Below, piece after piece: positions 7,152 through 16,400 of a DNA stretch of 64,000 bases. Numbering within the stretch: position 1 is the stretch's first letter; each line of letters opens with the position of its first letter. The notes below the pieces were generated by a model, which saw only the letters and a list, made by a program, of their open reading frames with translations, was not told the DNA's origin and did not search any database. The position numbers and the translations under genes were made by a program. Origin of the DNA: Pseudomonas cichorii (GTDB lineage: Bacteria > Pseudomonadota > Gammaproteobacteria > Pseudomonadales > Pseudomonadaceae); assembly GCF_018343775.1 (NCBI RefSeq), contig NZ_CP074349.1, positions 4,826,001 to 4,890,000 of the forward strand, read 5' to 3'.

Positions 7152-9923
7152 TCATGGATGAAATTGCCCCCACGATTGCAGCCTGGAGGTAATGTTTTTT
7201 CTGGACAGCAATACGCCAAGGGCGGCAACGGAGTCAGCATTTCGTCGAAGAAGACTTGCCCTGACGGCAGGGTCACTCAAGCGTTCTATCTGGATGTCCT
7301 GTTCACTGTTCACGTCCAACAGTTTCATGAGTTCGTCCTTCTTTACCAATCCATTCTGCGCAAGATCCTGGATGCGGGAAAAGAGATAGGCATTCTCCCT
7401 TCCCTCTGCCAAACGGTACGAAGACATCGCCAACTGATCAAAATGGGCGTTCAACTGCTTTCTATTCAAGCTGTTCTGGGTTTCTCTCGTTAACGTCGGG
7501 TTCAAATAGGCAAAGTCCTTGGTGTTTTCTGGCTCCAGCACATGAGTGAGTTCATGACTGACAATGAAAGCAGCCCCCAAGGCATGCGTCTTAAACCACG
7601 TGTCCGACAGGAATATTCTTTTATAAGGATCAGTAGGCGTCACATAAGCCTGCCCCATGGACCCCGTCACCACAGCAAACTGGTTATACCGTTCACCGTC
7701 CTTATAGCTCTGCACGATATGGCTCAAGGATGTGTAGTCATCTGCCAGGCTCGGCAGATGTTTCAGCGACTCAGCCCCCATGGTCACAGACACAAGCTGC
7801 TTTAAATCTTCCCCAGAAGTGGACGCCTTCAATTCAAAAATCGCGCCGCCATAGGAAAGCTGCGCAAGCTCCAGAGTCTGTTCAATCGTGGGTGAGTCAG
7901 GTGACTTCCACTGTACGATCTGTTCACGCCCCCGGGCCACAATCGACTCGTTGCGGCTTTGGGATTTCTGCTCATATTTATCCCCGATCCCCTGATAAGG
8001 CACAGGAACCAATCCGTCCTGATCGCGCTTGCAGACGGGGCTATTGTCGACCATCCGATAGCGGTTCAAACCACCTGCCGGGTCCGGGTTGAGCCAGCGT
8101 TGCAACCACGGCGCGTAATACCTGAAACCGTAGTAATACAATCCGCTGGCATCGCGCTCCTTGCCTGAATACCTCACCGTCTTGTACTTGGCCTCCACGA
8201 CACTGCACGCTGCCCACCATGAAGTACCGCCAAACGGGTAGTAGCTTTCCTGGCTGATCAGGCCGCCTTGCTGATTCAGCTCCAGGGTGCTGGAGCCCAG
8301 ATGATCACTCAGGTTGTAGCGGACTTGATCGTTGGCGATACCGCTCGGCTGACCTGCCTCCCAGTGCAGCACCCTCACGCCATTACGACCTGCCTGAGCA
8401 GTGATGACATGCAGCGTCTCGCCACTGGCATTAGTCCGGATTTCCAGCCCTGGCAGGTAGCGGACCTCATTTTTCAAGGTACGGCTTGAGGTGATGGTGC
8501 TGTTGATCTTGCGGCAACGCTGGCCCTGCCCGTCGTAGATATAGCGCTCCTGATCGCTGATTCTCATAGTACGAATCACGGTGGAGATTTCGTGCAGTTG
8601 ATTGCGTGCATCCCACTCCAGCGTTTGCCCGCGTACCAGTTGCAGCAGATTGCCGTTGGCATCGAAGGCTTCGTTGAAATCGGCATCCACCTCACCTTCA
8701 GGCAAGCTGCGATTGCTGTCCGTGGCGACGCGCAGGGTGCGGGTGAAACCCTGCGCACCCACATGGCGCATCTGCAACAGATTACCTGCTGAGTCGTAGC
8801 TGTAACTCTGGGTGTAGCGGCTGATCCGGTTCGGGTCGGATGGCAGGTTTTGCTGAGCAGGCAAGGCCGGGCCATGGCTGGCACCGGTGTTGATCTCACG
8901 ACCTGTGGCCTCAATCAGTTGATACAGCGTGTCATAGCGGTAATGGTTGATTGGCTCGGTGCGCTGGTTGTCGAAGTAACGAATCGGTTGGGCAGCATCT
9001 TCGATCTGCAGGATATTGCCGACCGGGTCGTAAGCGTAGTGGAGGTTCTGCAACGTCGGGCTGCCAGCGCGTATTTCCAGCAAACGACCTCCATGTGCAT
9101 CGTAGATAGAACGGCTGACAACGCCATTGCCCGCCGTTTCCTGCTCGACCTGATCGAAGGCGTTGTAGTGGATATCGCTGACCAGCGCCTGCGCCTGTGT
9201 GGCACCGGCCACCATCAGATCGACAGCCTTCAGTTGCCCGGCCACGCTCTGTTTGAAGGACTGCACATGGCCCATGGCATCGGTCTGCCGGAGCGTTTCG
9301 CCCACGGCATTGAACGTCCATTGTGTTTCCAGGCAGTTGCTTTCCAGCAAGGCATCACGCCCGGCTTCATCCTGCGGCCAGTCCGGCGTATCCACGTCTT
9401 GCAGAAAATGCCGGGCTTCGATAAGTGCCGCGCCGCGCACGCCATAGTCCGGTAAATGCCGTGTGCCAGCCGTATCGTCATGGCGTATCAACTGATTGCA
9501 CTGGTTATGATCGAAAACATCCGACCCTCCATAGCCAAAGCGCTCGGTCACCTGGCCCTGCTCGATGATTGCCTGCGGGCGCAGCACAGGATCGTACTCA
9601 ATCTGACGCAGCGTACCGCGACCGTCCCATCCCTCAACGATCTGCCCCGCCTCACCCAATAACCCAAGCCGCCAACCGGCATCGACACTGCCGGTAAACA
9701 ATGCCTGGCCACTGAGGTTGTAAATCGTACTGAGGTTGGGCAGTGCAAGACGCGGATCACGTTGGCTGACAAGCCGGCCCGCGGCGTCATAGGCTTGATA
9801 AGTCACTCGCTCATCGAGAGGCTGATCAGGTTCGCTGCGCAATAACGCAATGCTACGTATCGGGAGACCACGCGGGTCGATAACGACCAGCGTGGGGGTG
9901 TGAGCATACAGCCCCATGTTCAT
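7152..9923 (-). CDS. TcC toxin protein (TccC-like) with zinc metallopeptidase-like C-terminus
   Basis: A 923-residue Rhs/YD-repeat protein of the TccC family. Residues 1-637 are the conserved shell ('YDAAGRLVSQRDPRL', 'LSDHLGSSTLELNQQG', 'SGLYYYGFRYYAPWLQRW'), ending at the D-Q-D-G boundary where TcC proteins cut off their cargo. Residues 638-923 are the cargo. It has HELTH at 790-794, T-K-D-F-A-Y with Asp803 nine residues after the second His, and R-N-A-D-S at 894-898. HExxH plus this Asp plus a NAD(S/N) motif is the pattern of M35/aspzincin endopeptidases, so a protease toxin is inferred. The frame opens at a TTG (9929), but comparison with the other tccC genes puts the start at ATG 9923, with AGGGA upstream. 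It is transcribed away from the other Tc genes. Confidence 0.85.
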   Translation of the reverse strand: MNMGLYAHTPTLVVIDPRGLPIRSIALLRSEPDQPLDERVTYQAYDAAGRLVSQRDPRLALPNLSTIYNLSGQALFTGSVDAGWRLGLLGEAGQIVEGWDGRGTLRQIEYDPVLRPQAIIEQGQVTERFGYGGSDVFDHNQCNQLIRHDDTAGTRHLPDYGVRGAALIEARHFLQDVDTPDWPQDEAGRDALLESNCLETQWTFNAVGETLRQTDAMGHVQSFKQSVAGQLKAVDLMVAGATQAQALVSDIHYNAFDQVEQETAGNGVVSRSIYDAHGGRLLEIRAGSPTLQNLHYAYDPVGNILQIEDAAQPIRYFDNQRTEPINHYRYDTLYQLIEATGREINTGASHGPALPAQQNLPSDPNRISRYTQSYSYDSAGNLLQMRHVGAQGFTRTLRVATDSNRSLPEGEVDADFNEAFDANGNLLQLVRGQTLEWDARNQLHEISTVIRTMRISDQERYIYDGQGQRCRKINSTITSSRTLKNEVRYLPGLEIRTNASGETLHVITAQAGRNGVRVLHWEAGQPSGIANDQVRYNLSDHLGSSTLELNQQGGLISQESYYPFGGTSWWAACSVVEAKYKTVRYSGKERDASGLYYYGFRYYAPWLQRWLNPDPAGGLNRYRMVDNSPVCKRDQDGLVPVPYQGIGDKYEQKSQSRNESIVARGREQIVQWKSPDSPTIEQTLELAQLSYGGAIFELKASTSGEDLKQLVSVTMGAESLKHLPSLADDYTSLSHIVQSYKDGERYNQFAVVTGSMGQAYVTPTDPYKRIFLSDTWFKTHALGAAFIVSHELTHVLEPENTKDFAYLNPTLTRETQNSLNRKQLNAHFDQLAMSSYRLAEGRENAYLFSRIQDLAQNGLVKKDELMKLLDVNSEQDIQIERLSDPAVRASLLRRNADSVAALGVLLSRKNITSRLQSWGQFHP

Positions 9924-9929
9924 CCGCAA

Positions 9930-9972
9930 GCGTCCCTGTCTGCGACATGAAATGAGTTTAGTGCAGAGAGAC
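9930..9972 (-). promoter_or_regulatory. Conserved tccC leader (copy 1)
   Basis: Read on the minus strand, 'CACTAAACTCATTTCATGTC' then 'GCAGACAGGGACGCTTGCGG' stands directly before the ATG. The same leader precedes the tccC genes at 30618 and 33562 and survives in the remnant at 10092-10160. It holds the AGGGA ribosome site. In this copy the upstream ATG (in TCATGTCGCAG) is out of frame, which argues that the true start in all copies is the ATG of MNM. Confidence 0.6.
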
Positions 9973-10091
9973 TGGCCGATGTGGCCGGGCGTCGAATGGT
10001 GTCTGGCTCTTTCGCGCCGGAATATCTACAGACAGGCTATCGAACGATCTACCACGGCCTTGGCCATTTCTGCCAGATGCAACACCGCATG

Positions 10092-10160
10092 GGCGTCCGG
10101 GTATGCAGAGAGGTGTTTATTCGCAAGCATCCCTGTTTGCGGTCTGAAGTGAGTCTAGCC
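10092..10160 (-). pseudogene. Remnant of another tccC gene (leader plus first 10 codons)
   Basis: On the minus strand this reads CTAGACTCACTTCAGACCGC then AAACAGGGATGCTTGCGA, matching the leader of the tccC gene at 30618 with only about five differences in 45 bases. It is followed by ATA AAC ACC TCT CTG CAT ACC CGG ACG CCC, that is (I)NTSLHTRTP against MNMALHTHTP in the intact genes. The start codon is ATA and homology ends after ten codons, with a stop soon after. It is best read as the scar of a deleted or overwritten tccC copy. Confidence 0.7.
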
Positions 10161-10298
10161 GGAGGAAAGATATCGTTTGTAATGCCTAGGCGAGATTTCC
10201 GTTCATAACGGTTTTATTTATTATCTCTAATCGGAATATGTCCTTTAAAATCAGTAACCTACTGTTTTTGTTAGGATAAAAAAAACCACTCGCCCCCA

Positions 10299-10320
10299 CT
10301 GTCATTTCTGTCAGATGACA
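10299..10320 (+). promoter_or_regulatory. Palindromic motif upstream of tcaA
   Basis: CTGTCATTTCTGTCAGATGACA sits 50 bases before the tcaA start. It carries a TGTCAT/ATGACA inverted repeat with a 9-base spacer, plus a TGTCA direct repeat. Its first 16 bases match 15 of 16 at 3016-3031 upstream of the delta-60 gene. It may be an operator for the toxin operon; the regulator is unknown. Confidence 0.35.
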
Positions 10321-10370
10321 AAAAACCTCTATTGAAAAAGGCTGTCGGTTATCCAGCCGGGAGCACTGAC

Positions 10371-13300
10371 ATGACCGACCAACCCTTTTCTCTATTACGG
10401 AACCTCGCCAAGGCCGAAGCATCCCCCCCAGAGCGCACTGACGGTAAAGTGGCTTTTGTCAGCGCACTGCAAGAGATGGGGATTACTTCGGTATTCGATA
10501 TTGTGCGCCGCTCCAAACCCGCCTTCGTGCGGGAGCTTGCCCGGTTGAGCGACGCCAACGGTGAGCTGGCTTATGAAAACGCCCGTTGTTACGCCACCCA
10601 GATTGTTCGGCTGTATCGCAACCAACTGGTGTCATCCGGGCGTACGCAAAGCATTACCAGGCGTACCGGTGTTCGCTCGCTGGTGGATATCGGTCCCAGC
10701 TTCCCCAACCTGTTCAAGGAAAACTGGGACCTGTTTTGCAAGGTGGGCGCGATTGAAGCCAAGGACTCGCCCGCGGCGTACCTCACGTCCCTGTACAGGT
10801 TTGCCAGGGAAGAGCTGGAAGGCAGCACCCCGGAAACAAACCGTATCAGTCTCGAAGACCGTCGCCCGGACCTGAAAGATCTTTTGATCGATCAGCAAAG
10901 TACCTTCACTCCGGTGCCGACCTTGCAGATCGTCAATCAGGTATTGAGCAAGGCCATCGACACTTATGTCGATACCGTAGAAGCGGACAAGGACAAGACC
11001 ATTTATCAATTGGTGGCGGAAAAGAAACACCCCTTTCTGTTCCCGTACAACTTTCACCATCAACAGATCATGCTGGGCCTTGGCGGCAAGAAACCGAGGC
11101 TGGGCGAGCTGAGTTACCGTATAAGCCTTGAGGTTCCGGCCACATCTGCCGGGACCAGCGCCTATGGAGCTCTGCAACACAACAGTTCCGTAGCGCAGGT
11201 GATGATGAGCGGGTTCAGCCCCGAGCAACAGGCACTTGTGCTGGCCCCTGCCCTGCCCCTGGAACCGCCGCCAGCCGAAACCGCAGATGACGCGCGGGAT
11301 GATCAGGAAGACCTGCTGACCATCACCCGTTTTTTCAAAGCCAGTTACGGTGTCAGTTACATCCAGGGGGCGGCCAACGCTCTGGATTCGCTCAAGGTGT
11401 TCATCGAGAAAACCGGCCTGAACAGTGATGCCGTCGAAGCCGTGCTGGCTGTACACAACCATGCCCCCTATGAATCCCCCAACGTCCTGCCGGCAGGACA
11501 CAGCGCCATCGAACCTCAGGCGAGCGCTGTCAAATACGGGGCCTGCTATGTCAATGGTCCGTCTGATCAGGCACCGCTGGGTTTGAGCAGAGACGACAAG
11601 GGCAATGCACGACTGATCAACACCAGCGTGGACCGCTTCGACCGCCTGCAACGCATGATCCGCCTGCAACGCTGGATGGATATTCCCTTTGCCAAACTGG
11701 ATACGCTGATCATGGCCGTCATTCGCTCGGAAGGCGAAGCCAACACCGGCCAGGTATTGACTCTGAATACCTTGAGAACACTGGGTACCTATCGCTACCT
11801 GAGCAAGCACTACTCCATCGAGCCCGAGGAGTTCGCCGGTTTATTCCATCAATTGAGCGCCTATGCCAGCAACCGGCACTTGCCAATGTACGATCAGGCC
11901 TTTAACTACCCTGTCGTGTTCGACACCCCATTGGTACTGGATGGCAAGGACGTCTGGCTGACCAGTGGTGACAGCCTCAGCAACAAGACACTCGCCCAGA
12001 TCTGCATGGCGCTGGGCCTGGAATACACCCGCGAAAGTCTGTGGCCCATTCTGGTCGACACCCGCAACGCCTATGCTGACGCGGACAAGCCGTTCAAACG
12101 TACCTTGTCCATGTTGTCCTCGATGTATCGCCAGACCCGGATCGCTTCGATGCTTGATATTCCAGCCCCGTCCAGCCGCGCGCTGGTCGATCTGCTGGGT
12201 GGCGAGTCTTACCGCAATCAGATAGTAAAAGGCGTGCTCAAGGCTCCCGAAACATTGAGCGACGACACCACTCCCGACATCCTCGACATCCTCATGCAAT
12301 TGGAGTGGGCCGTGAGCTGGCTCAACGAAACCGGACGCGACGTGTGGACGCTCCGTCGCCAGCTGGGAATCGACCCGTCAGAATCCACACTCCCTCAATC
12401 GCTGCTCGACCAACTGGATCAACTGGGCAAGGACGCCAGTGCAACCGCACTTGCCGAGGAGCAGTTGGCCCCTTTGAACCTGCCGATCAAGGATGACGGC
12501 GGCACAGCCATCGACTGGTGGGGAACCGTGCTTTCTCCTCTCGTCGAATCCCATGGGCTGGTCAAGGCCCTGCCATTGGTGCTGGATGACAACGCTTCGG
12601 CTGCCATCGACAAACTGCTCGTTGTCCAGATCGAACCACTGAAACTGGGCGCAGATGCCAAAGAAGCGGCCAGGACCAGCCTGGGCGAATTCGTGTTCAA
12701 AGGCTACGTGGTTCAGCACCGCCTGGTGGAAGGCTTGCTGCAGTCCAACGCTGGCTTGCCGCTGGATCGATGCGAAACCGTCATGCGCTGGGCGGGCACC
12801 AGTGCTGACGCTTTTCTGGGCAAGGTGCTGGATGCATCGGCGCCTGCAAGCTTCAGCCTGCCATTGGCCGCCAGCAGCCAAGAGGTGATCGACAGCCTGA
12901 TGACCCTGCTGCGCTACGCCGAGGTCAATCAGGAACTGGGCCTCAGCGCCCAGGCACTGCGCACTTTTCTGGTACATCCACAATGGCTGCATGCCAGTTT
13001 CGCCGCCCCGCTACCTCTGTCACTGGCAAGCTTTCATGTTCTGGACCGCTACCGGAACTGGCGTGACAGCTCCGGACATCCGGAAGCAGCCTTGCTCAGC
13101 TACTTCGTTCTGGCGAACACCGACGCCACAGCCAGTCAGTGGGCGGCGCGTCTGGCCTCGCTCATGGATTGGAGCTCGACGGAAATAGGAGCTGCAAGCG
13201 AACTCCTGGCAAATCGCATCGGCAAATCCATGCACCAGATTGATTGGCTGAGACGCATGCACGGTATCTGCACTCTGACTGGCCTCGGTACCGCCCAGCT

Positions 13301-13385
13301 ACTGGCTGCGACGGCCTTGACCAGCGACAGCACCACCGACGAATGGAAAAAGGTCGGCGACGCCGTCATGGGAGCCAGCCGCTGA
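10371..13385 (+). CDS. TcA subunit, N-terminal half (TcaA/TccA-like, VRP1 family)
   Basis: A 1004-residue protein. Motifs such as 'LFKENWDLFCKVGAIEAKDSPAAYLTSLYRF', 'RRPDLKDLLIDQQSTFTPVPTLQIVNQVL' and 'YPFNFHHQQI'-like 'FPYNFHHQQIMLGL' are those of the SpvA/VRP1 region at the N-terminus of TcA insecticidal toxins. The rest is the alpha-helical shell seen in TcdA. In split TcA systems (TcaA+TcaB, TccA+TccB) this part pairs with a TcaB-type protein, here encoded next. No signal peptide, as usual for Tc toxins. The start is set at ATG 10371, with CGGGAG 7 bases ahead. First gene of the tcaA-tcaB-tcaB-tcB-tccC run. Confidence 0.88.
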   Translation: MTDQPFSLLRNLAKAEASPPERTDGKVAFVSALQEMGITSVFDIVRRSKPAFVRELARLSDANGELAYENARCYATQIVRLYRNQLVSSGRTQSITRRTGVRSLVDIGPSFPNLFKENWDLFCKVGAIEAKDSPAAYLTSLYRFAREELEGSTPETNRISLEDRRPDLKDLLIDQQSTFTPVPTLQIVNQVLSKAIDTYVDTVEADKDKTIYQLVAEKKHPFLFPYNFHHQQIMLGLGGKKPRLGELSYRISLEVPATSAGTSAYGALQHNSSVAQVMMSGFSPEQQALVLAPALPLEPPPAETADDARDDQEDLLTITRFFKASYGVSYIQGAANALDSLKVFIEKTGLNSDAVEAVLAVHNHAPYESPNVLPAGHSAIEPQASAVKYGACYVNGPSDQAPLGLSRDDKGNARLINTSVDRFDRLQRMIRLQRWMDIPFAKLDTLIMAVIRSEGEANTGQVLTLNTLRTLGTYRYLSKHYSIEPEEFAGLFHQLSAYASNRHLPMYDQAFNYPVVFDTPLVLDGKDVWLTSGDSLSNKTLAQICMALGLEYTRESLWPILVDTRNAYADADKPFKRTLSMLSSMYRQTRIASMLDIPAPSSRALVDLLGGESYRNQIVKGVLKAPETLSDDTTPDILDILMQLEWAVSWLNETGRDVWTLRRQLGIDPSESTLPQSLLDQLDQLGKDASATALAEEQLAPLNLPIKDDGGTAIDWWGTVLSPLVESHGLVKALPLVLDDNASAAIDKLLVVQIEPLKLGADAKEAARTSLGEFVFKGYVVQHRLVEGLLQSNAGLPLDRCETVMRWAGTSADAFLGKVLDASAPASFSLPLAASSQEVIDSLMTLLRYAEVNQELGLSAQALRTFLVHPQWLHASFAAPLPLSLASFHVLDRYRNWRDSSGHPEAALLSYFVLANTDATASQWAARLASLMDWSSTEIGAASELLANRIGKSMHQIDWLRRMHGICTLTGLGTAQLLAATALTSDSTTDEWKKVGDAVMGASR

Positions 13386-13431
13386 CCCTTGAATGAACGG
13401 ACTTACATCAACTGCCATGGAGGCTCCAAAT

Positions 13432-16400
13432 ATGTCTCGCTCCATTGATAGCCAGCTCAACGAATCCTTTCGGGATGCACTGGTCGCTTATTACCTGGGT
13501 GAGGTGGTTCCCAATTCCCCTTTACTGAGGAGTCTTGGTCTGGACCAACGCCTGAAAACTGCCAACGATCTGTATGAGTTTTTTCTGATCGACAATCAGG
13601 TCATCAATGAAGTCGAAACCAGTTATGTGGCCTCTGCCATTGGCAGTATTCAGCAGTTCATCAACGGAGCATTGATGGGCATGGAGCCGGGTTATGACTT
13701 GCTGCGACCCACCGAAGCAAACTTCGTCGAATGGCGCGAGCGCAGCAGCCAGTACCCGATCTGGGCCGCCAACATGCAATTGGCGCTCTACCCGGAAACC
13801 TTCATTTCCCCGGCCTTGCGGTTGAAGAAATCCGGTTACTTTGAAAATCTGGAAAACGATATCAACCAGAACAAGATCAGTATCGATACGACACAGGAAG
13901 CCGTGAAATCCTACCTCGCCAGTTTCGAGGAAGTGGCAAACCTGACGGTGATCAATGGCTATATCGACACTGAGCGCTTTGCAGAGGGCAAGTATTACTT
14001 CATTGGCCGGTCTCGTGCCGAGAATATCTATTACTGGCGCATGGTCGATATGAACGAGCGCGCCTACAAGGAAGGCACTGAAGGCCCGAAATATGACTAC
14101 CCGACACCCGGCGCCTGGTCGGACTGGAAGCGGGCAGAGATCGGGGTCAATGCCAATACGATTGAGCGCACCCTTCGCCCGGTATTCTTCAATAACCGGC
14201 TGTTTGTGACCTGGGTGGATATGATTCCTGTCTCCGAAGAGATTGAAGTCACACTGCCGACAGAAAGTATCAAACCCGGTACAGATGGCAGCATTCCCAT
14301 TATCCCGCCACCCCCACCGACATCCACCCCCAAGGTGCGTCTGCTATTCAATATGTCGTACAAGAAATATGACGACTCCTGGAGCGCACCGCTGATTTAC
14401 ATGGATGTCACGTCGCTCAAAACCTTTACCTTTGCAGACAAGCCGGTCAACCTTGAAACCGATCTGAACAGCATTGCTGTCTTTGACGTTTCTGCGTCGC
14501 CGGAATCCCTGTTTATCGCCATCTATGCCGGTGAACATCTGGTCAGTGGCGATACGGATGGATCCACTTCAGATTATGCATTGCTGGAAACCGCGTTTGT
14601 TGACAAGAACTTCAACAAGGAAAGATCGTTCCCCAAAGATGGTTACGTGGAAGAAAATTACAATGGAGCAGATGCAGAGCCTAATGAAAGCCGCATTCGT
14701 AAAACCTGCTGGGCGCTGGCACTCAAAAACAAAGGAAATTTTCAGTTCACATGGAGTGTTCACATTGGTTTAAAACCCATTATTACCAAACCAGCACTTC
14801 CTGGGTCTGCCGACTGGGACTACAACGGTTGGCAGTCCCGGATACGGGCGATGGAAGATCCGGCTATACAACAGCCTACCCTTGACCATGCCAGCTCTAC
14901 GATACGCTTAACATCCGATATCAATGCCGACATCATCCCGGAAAGCGGTGATAATGCTCCTGAACCGATGACCATTGATATAACTTTTCACTTCAGAGGC
15001 GCCCCCCACACTAACTTGCATTTAATAGTAGGCAAAAAAGAAGGCATTTACAACAAACTACTGCCAGGCTCACTCATTACCTTTCTGCCTACAGAGGCAG
15101 TACCTAATTTTTTATCCGTTCAGTTTTCCGCTTATATAAGCCATGACATCCGTCTACCTATAGAACTAATCGACTTCATAAGAAACCCAAACCACCTACC
15201 CTATGTATTCGGTATAGATTCAAGAACGATCGACGCTACAGACGGCTATATAAACCATTACCTTACCCGACTAGTCAGGCATGAGACCCTTTATGACATA
15301 GACGATATCAAGGCAGGGCTTGTCATGATGGAGCTACTAATACCCTTCCAATGCAACGTCACCATTGAAGCGTCTAATACAAACCCTGAAATTACTCTCC
15401 ATCAGTACATGAGCCACCCTCAAAACATGGCACTGCCTTATGGCCCTCAAAAAATCATCACTAAAACGCAAGACCACGAAAATCTGTTCACACCCACTCC
15501 CCAATCCATAACAATCCCCTTTAATAAAGCAACATTACTGCCAACATTACCCGCCACTTTTATGGAGGGTTCAAAAAAATTCTACATTACCCACGGCGTC
15601 GGGATTAACACTAAAAAAGACCAGGAATGGATTGGCTCCGCCATCAAATCCACCGAAATAGAACTCACCTGGGAATCCGAAGGCGGCGTCGACCCTATCG
15701 CCCCCAAAATCAACAAGCGCACCGATCCACTGCTGGGCATCGCCGAATACATCGACTTCTCTGCCTCCACCATAAAATTCAGCGACGGTTCCTCCAGCGA
15801 CGAGCGCGACCCGATCCGCATGAACACCCTGTTTGCCCGTGAATTGATCAACAAGGCCAATATCGCCCTGGAAGCGCTGTTGTCCTGGGGTACTCAGCAG
15901 TTGCCGGAACCACCGATTGGCGAAGAAACCGCCCCCAGCAAGATGGACTTCAAAGGGGCCAACGGCCTGTACTTCTGGGAGCTGTTCCTGCATCTGCCGT
16001 TCATGATTTCCCACCGCCTGAATCTGGAGCTGCGGCTCAACGAAGCCGAGTTCTGGCTGGGATTCATCTTCGATCCGGGACGCAAGGAAAACTCCAGCAC
16101 CGGCGCGCCAGCCTACTGGAATGTCCGCCCGCTGACCGAGCTGCCGGACCCGGACTATTTCATGCGTGCCCCCATCGACCCGGATGGCATCGCCGCCAGC
16201 GACCCGGTCCGTTATCAAAAGGCCGTCTACTTCCACTACATCAAGAACCTGATCGACCGTGGCGACATGGCCTATCGACAAGTGACGCCCGACAGCCTTG
16301 GCGAAGCCAAGCTGTGGTACGTGCGCATCCTCGACCTGCTCGGCCCGCGGCCCGATGCCGTGATCACCAGCCAGTGGACACCGATCAAACTGGGGGATCT

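Larger units (their letters stand above)
9973..10370. other. Divergent intergenic region between tccC and tcaA
   Basis: About 400 bases with no intact gene. Part of it is the dead tccC start described separately. The stretch 10200-10345 is distinctly AT-rich compared with the flanks and should hold the tcaA promoter. It contains TGTCAT...ATGACA at 10300-10320 and a weak CCTA/TTAGG hairpin near 10257-10275 followed by a run of A residues. No sigma-54 or hrp-box consensus was recognised by eye. Confidence 0.5.

Noticed and set aside
5471..7276. 601-codon open frame on the minus strand opposite fumarase
   Set aside because: Shadow frame; the plus strand encodes an intact fumarase.
10200..10330. 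hrp box or other known promoter ahead of tcaA
   Set aside because: GGAATA and CCACTC are present but spacing and sequence do not fit the hrp-box consensus.
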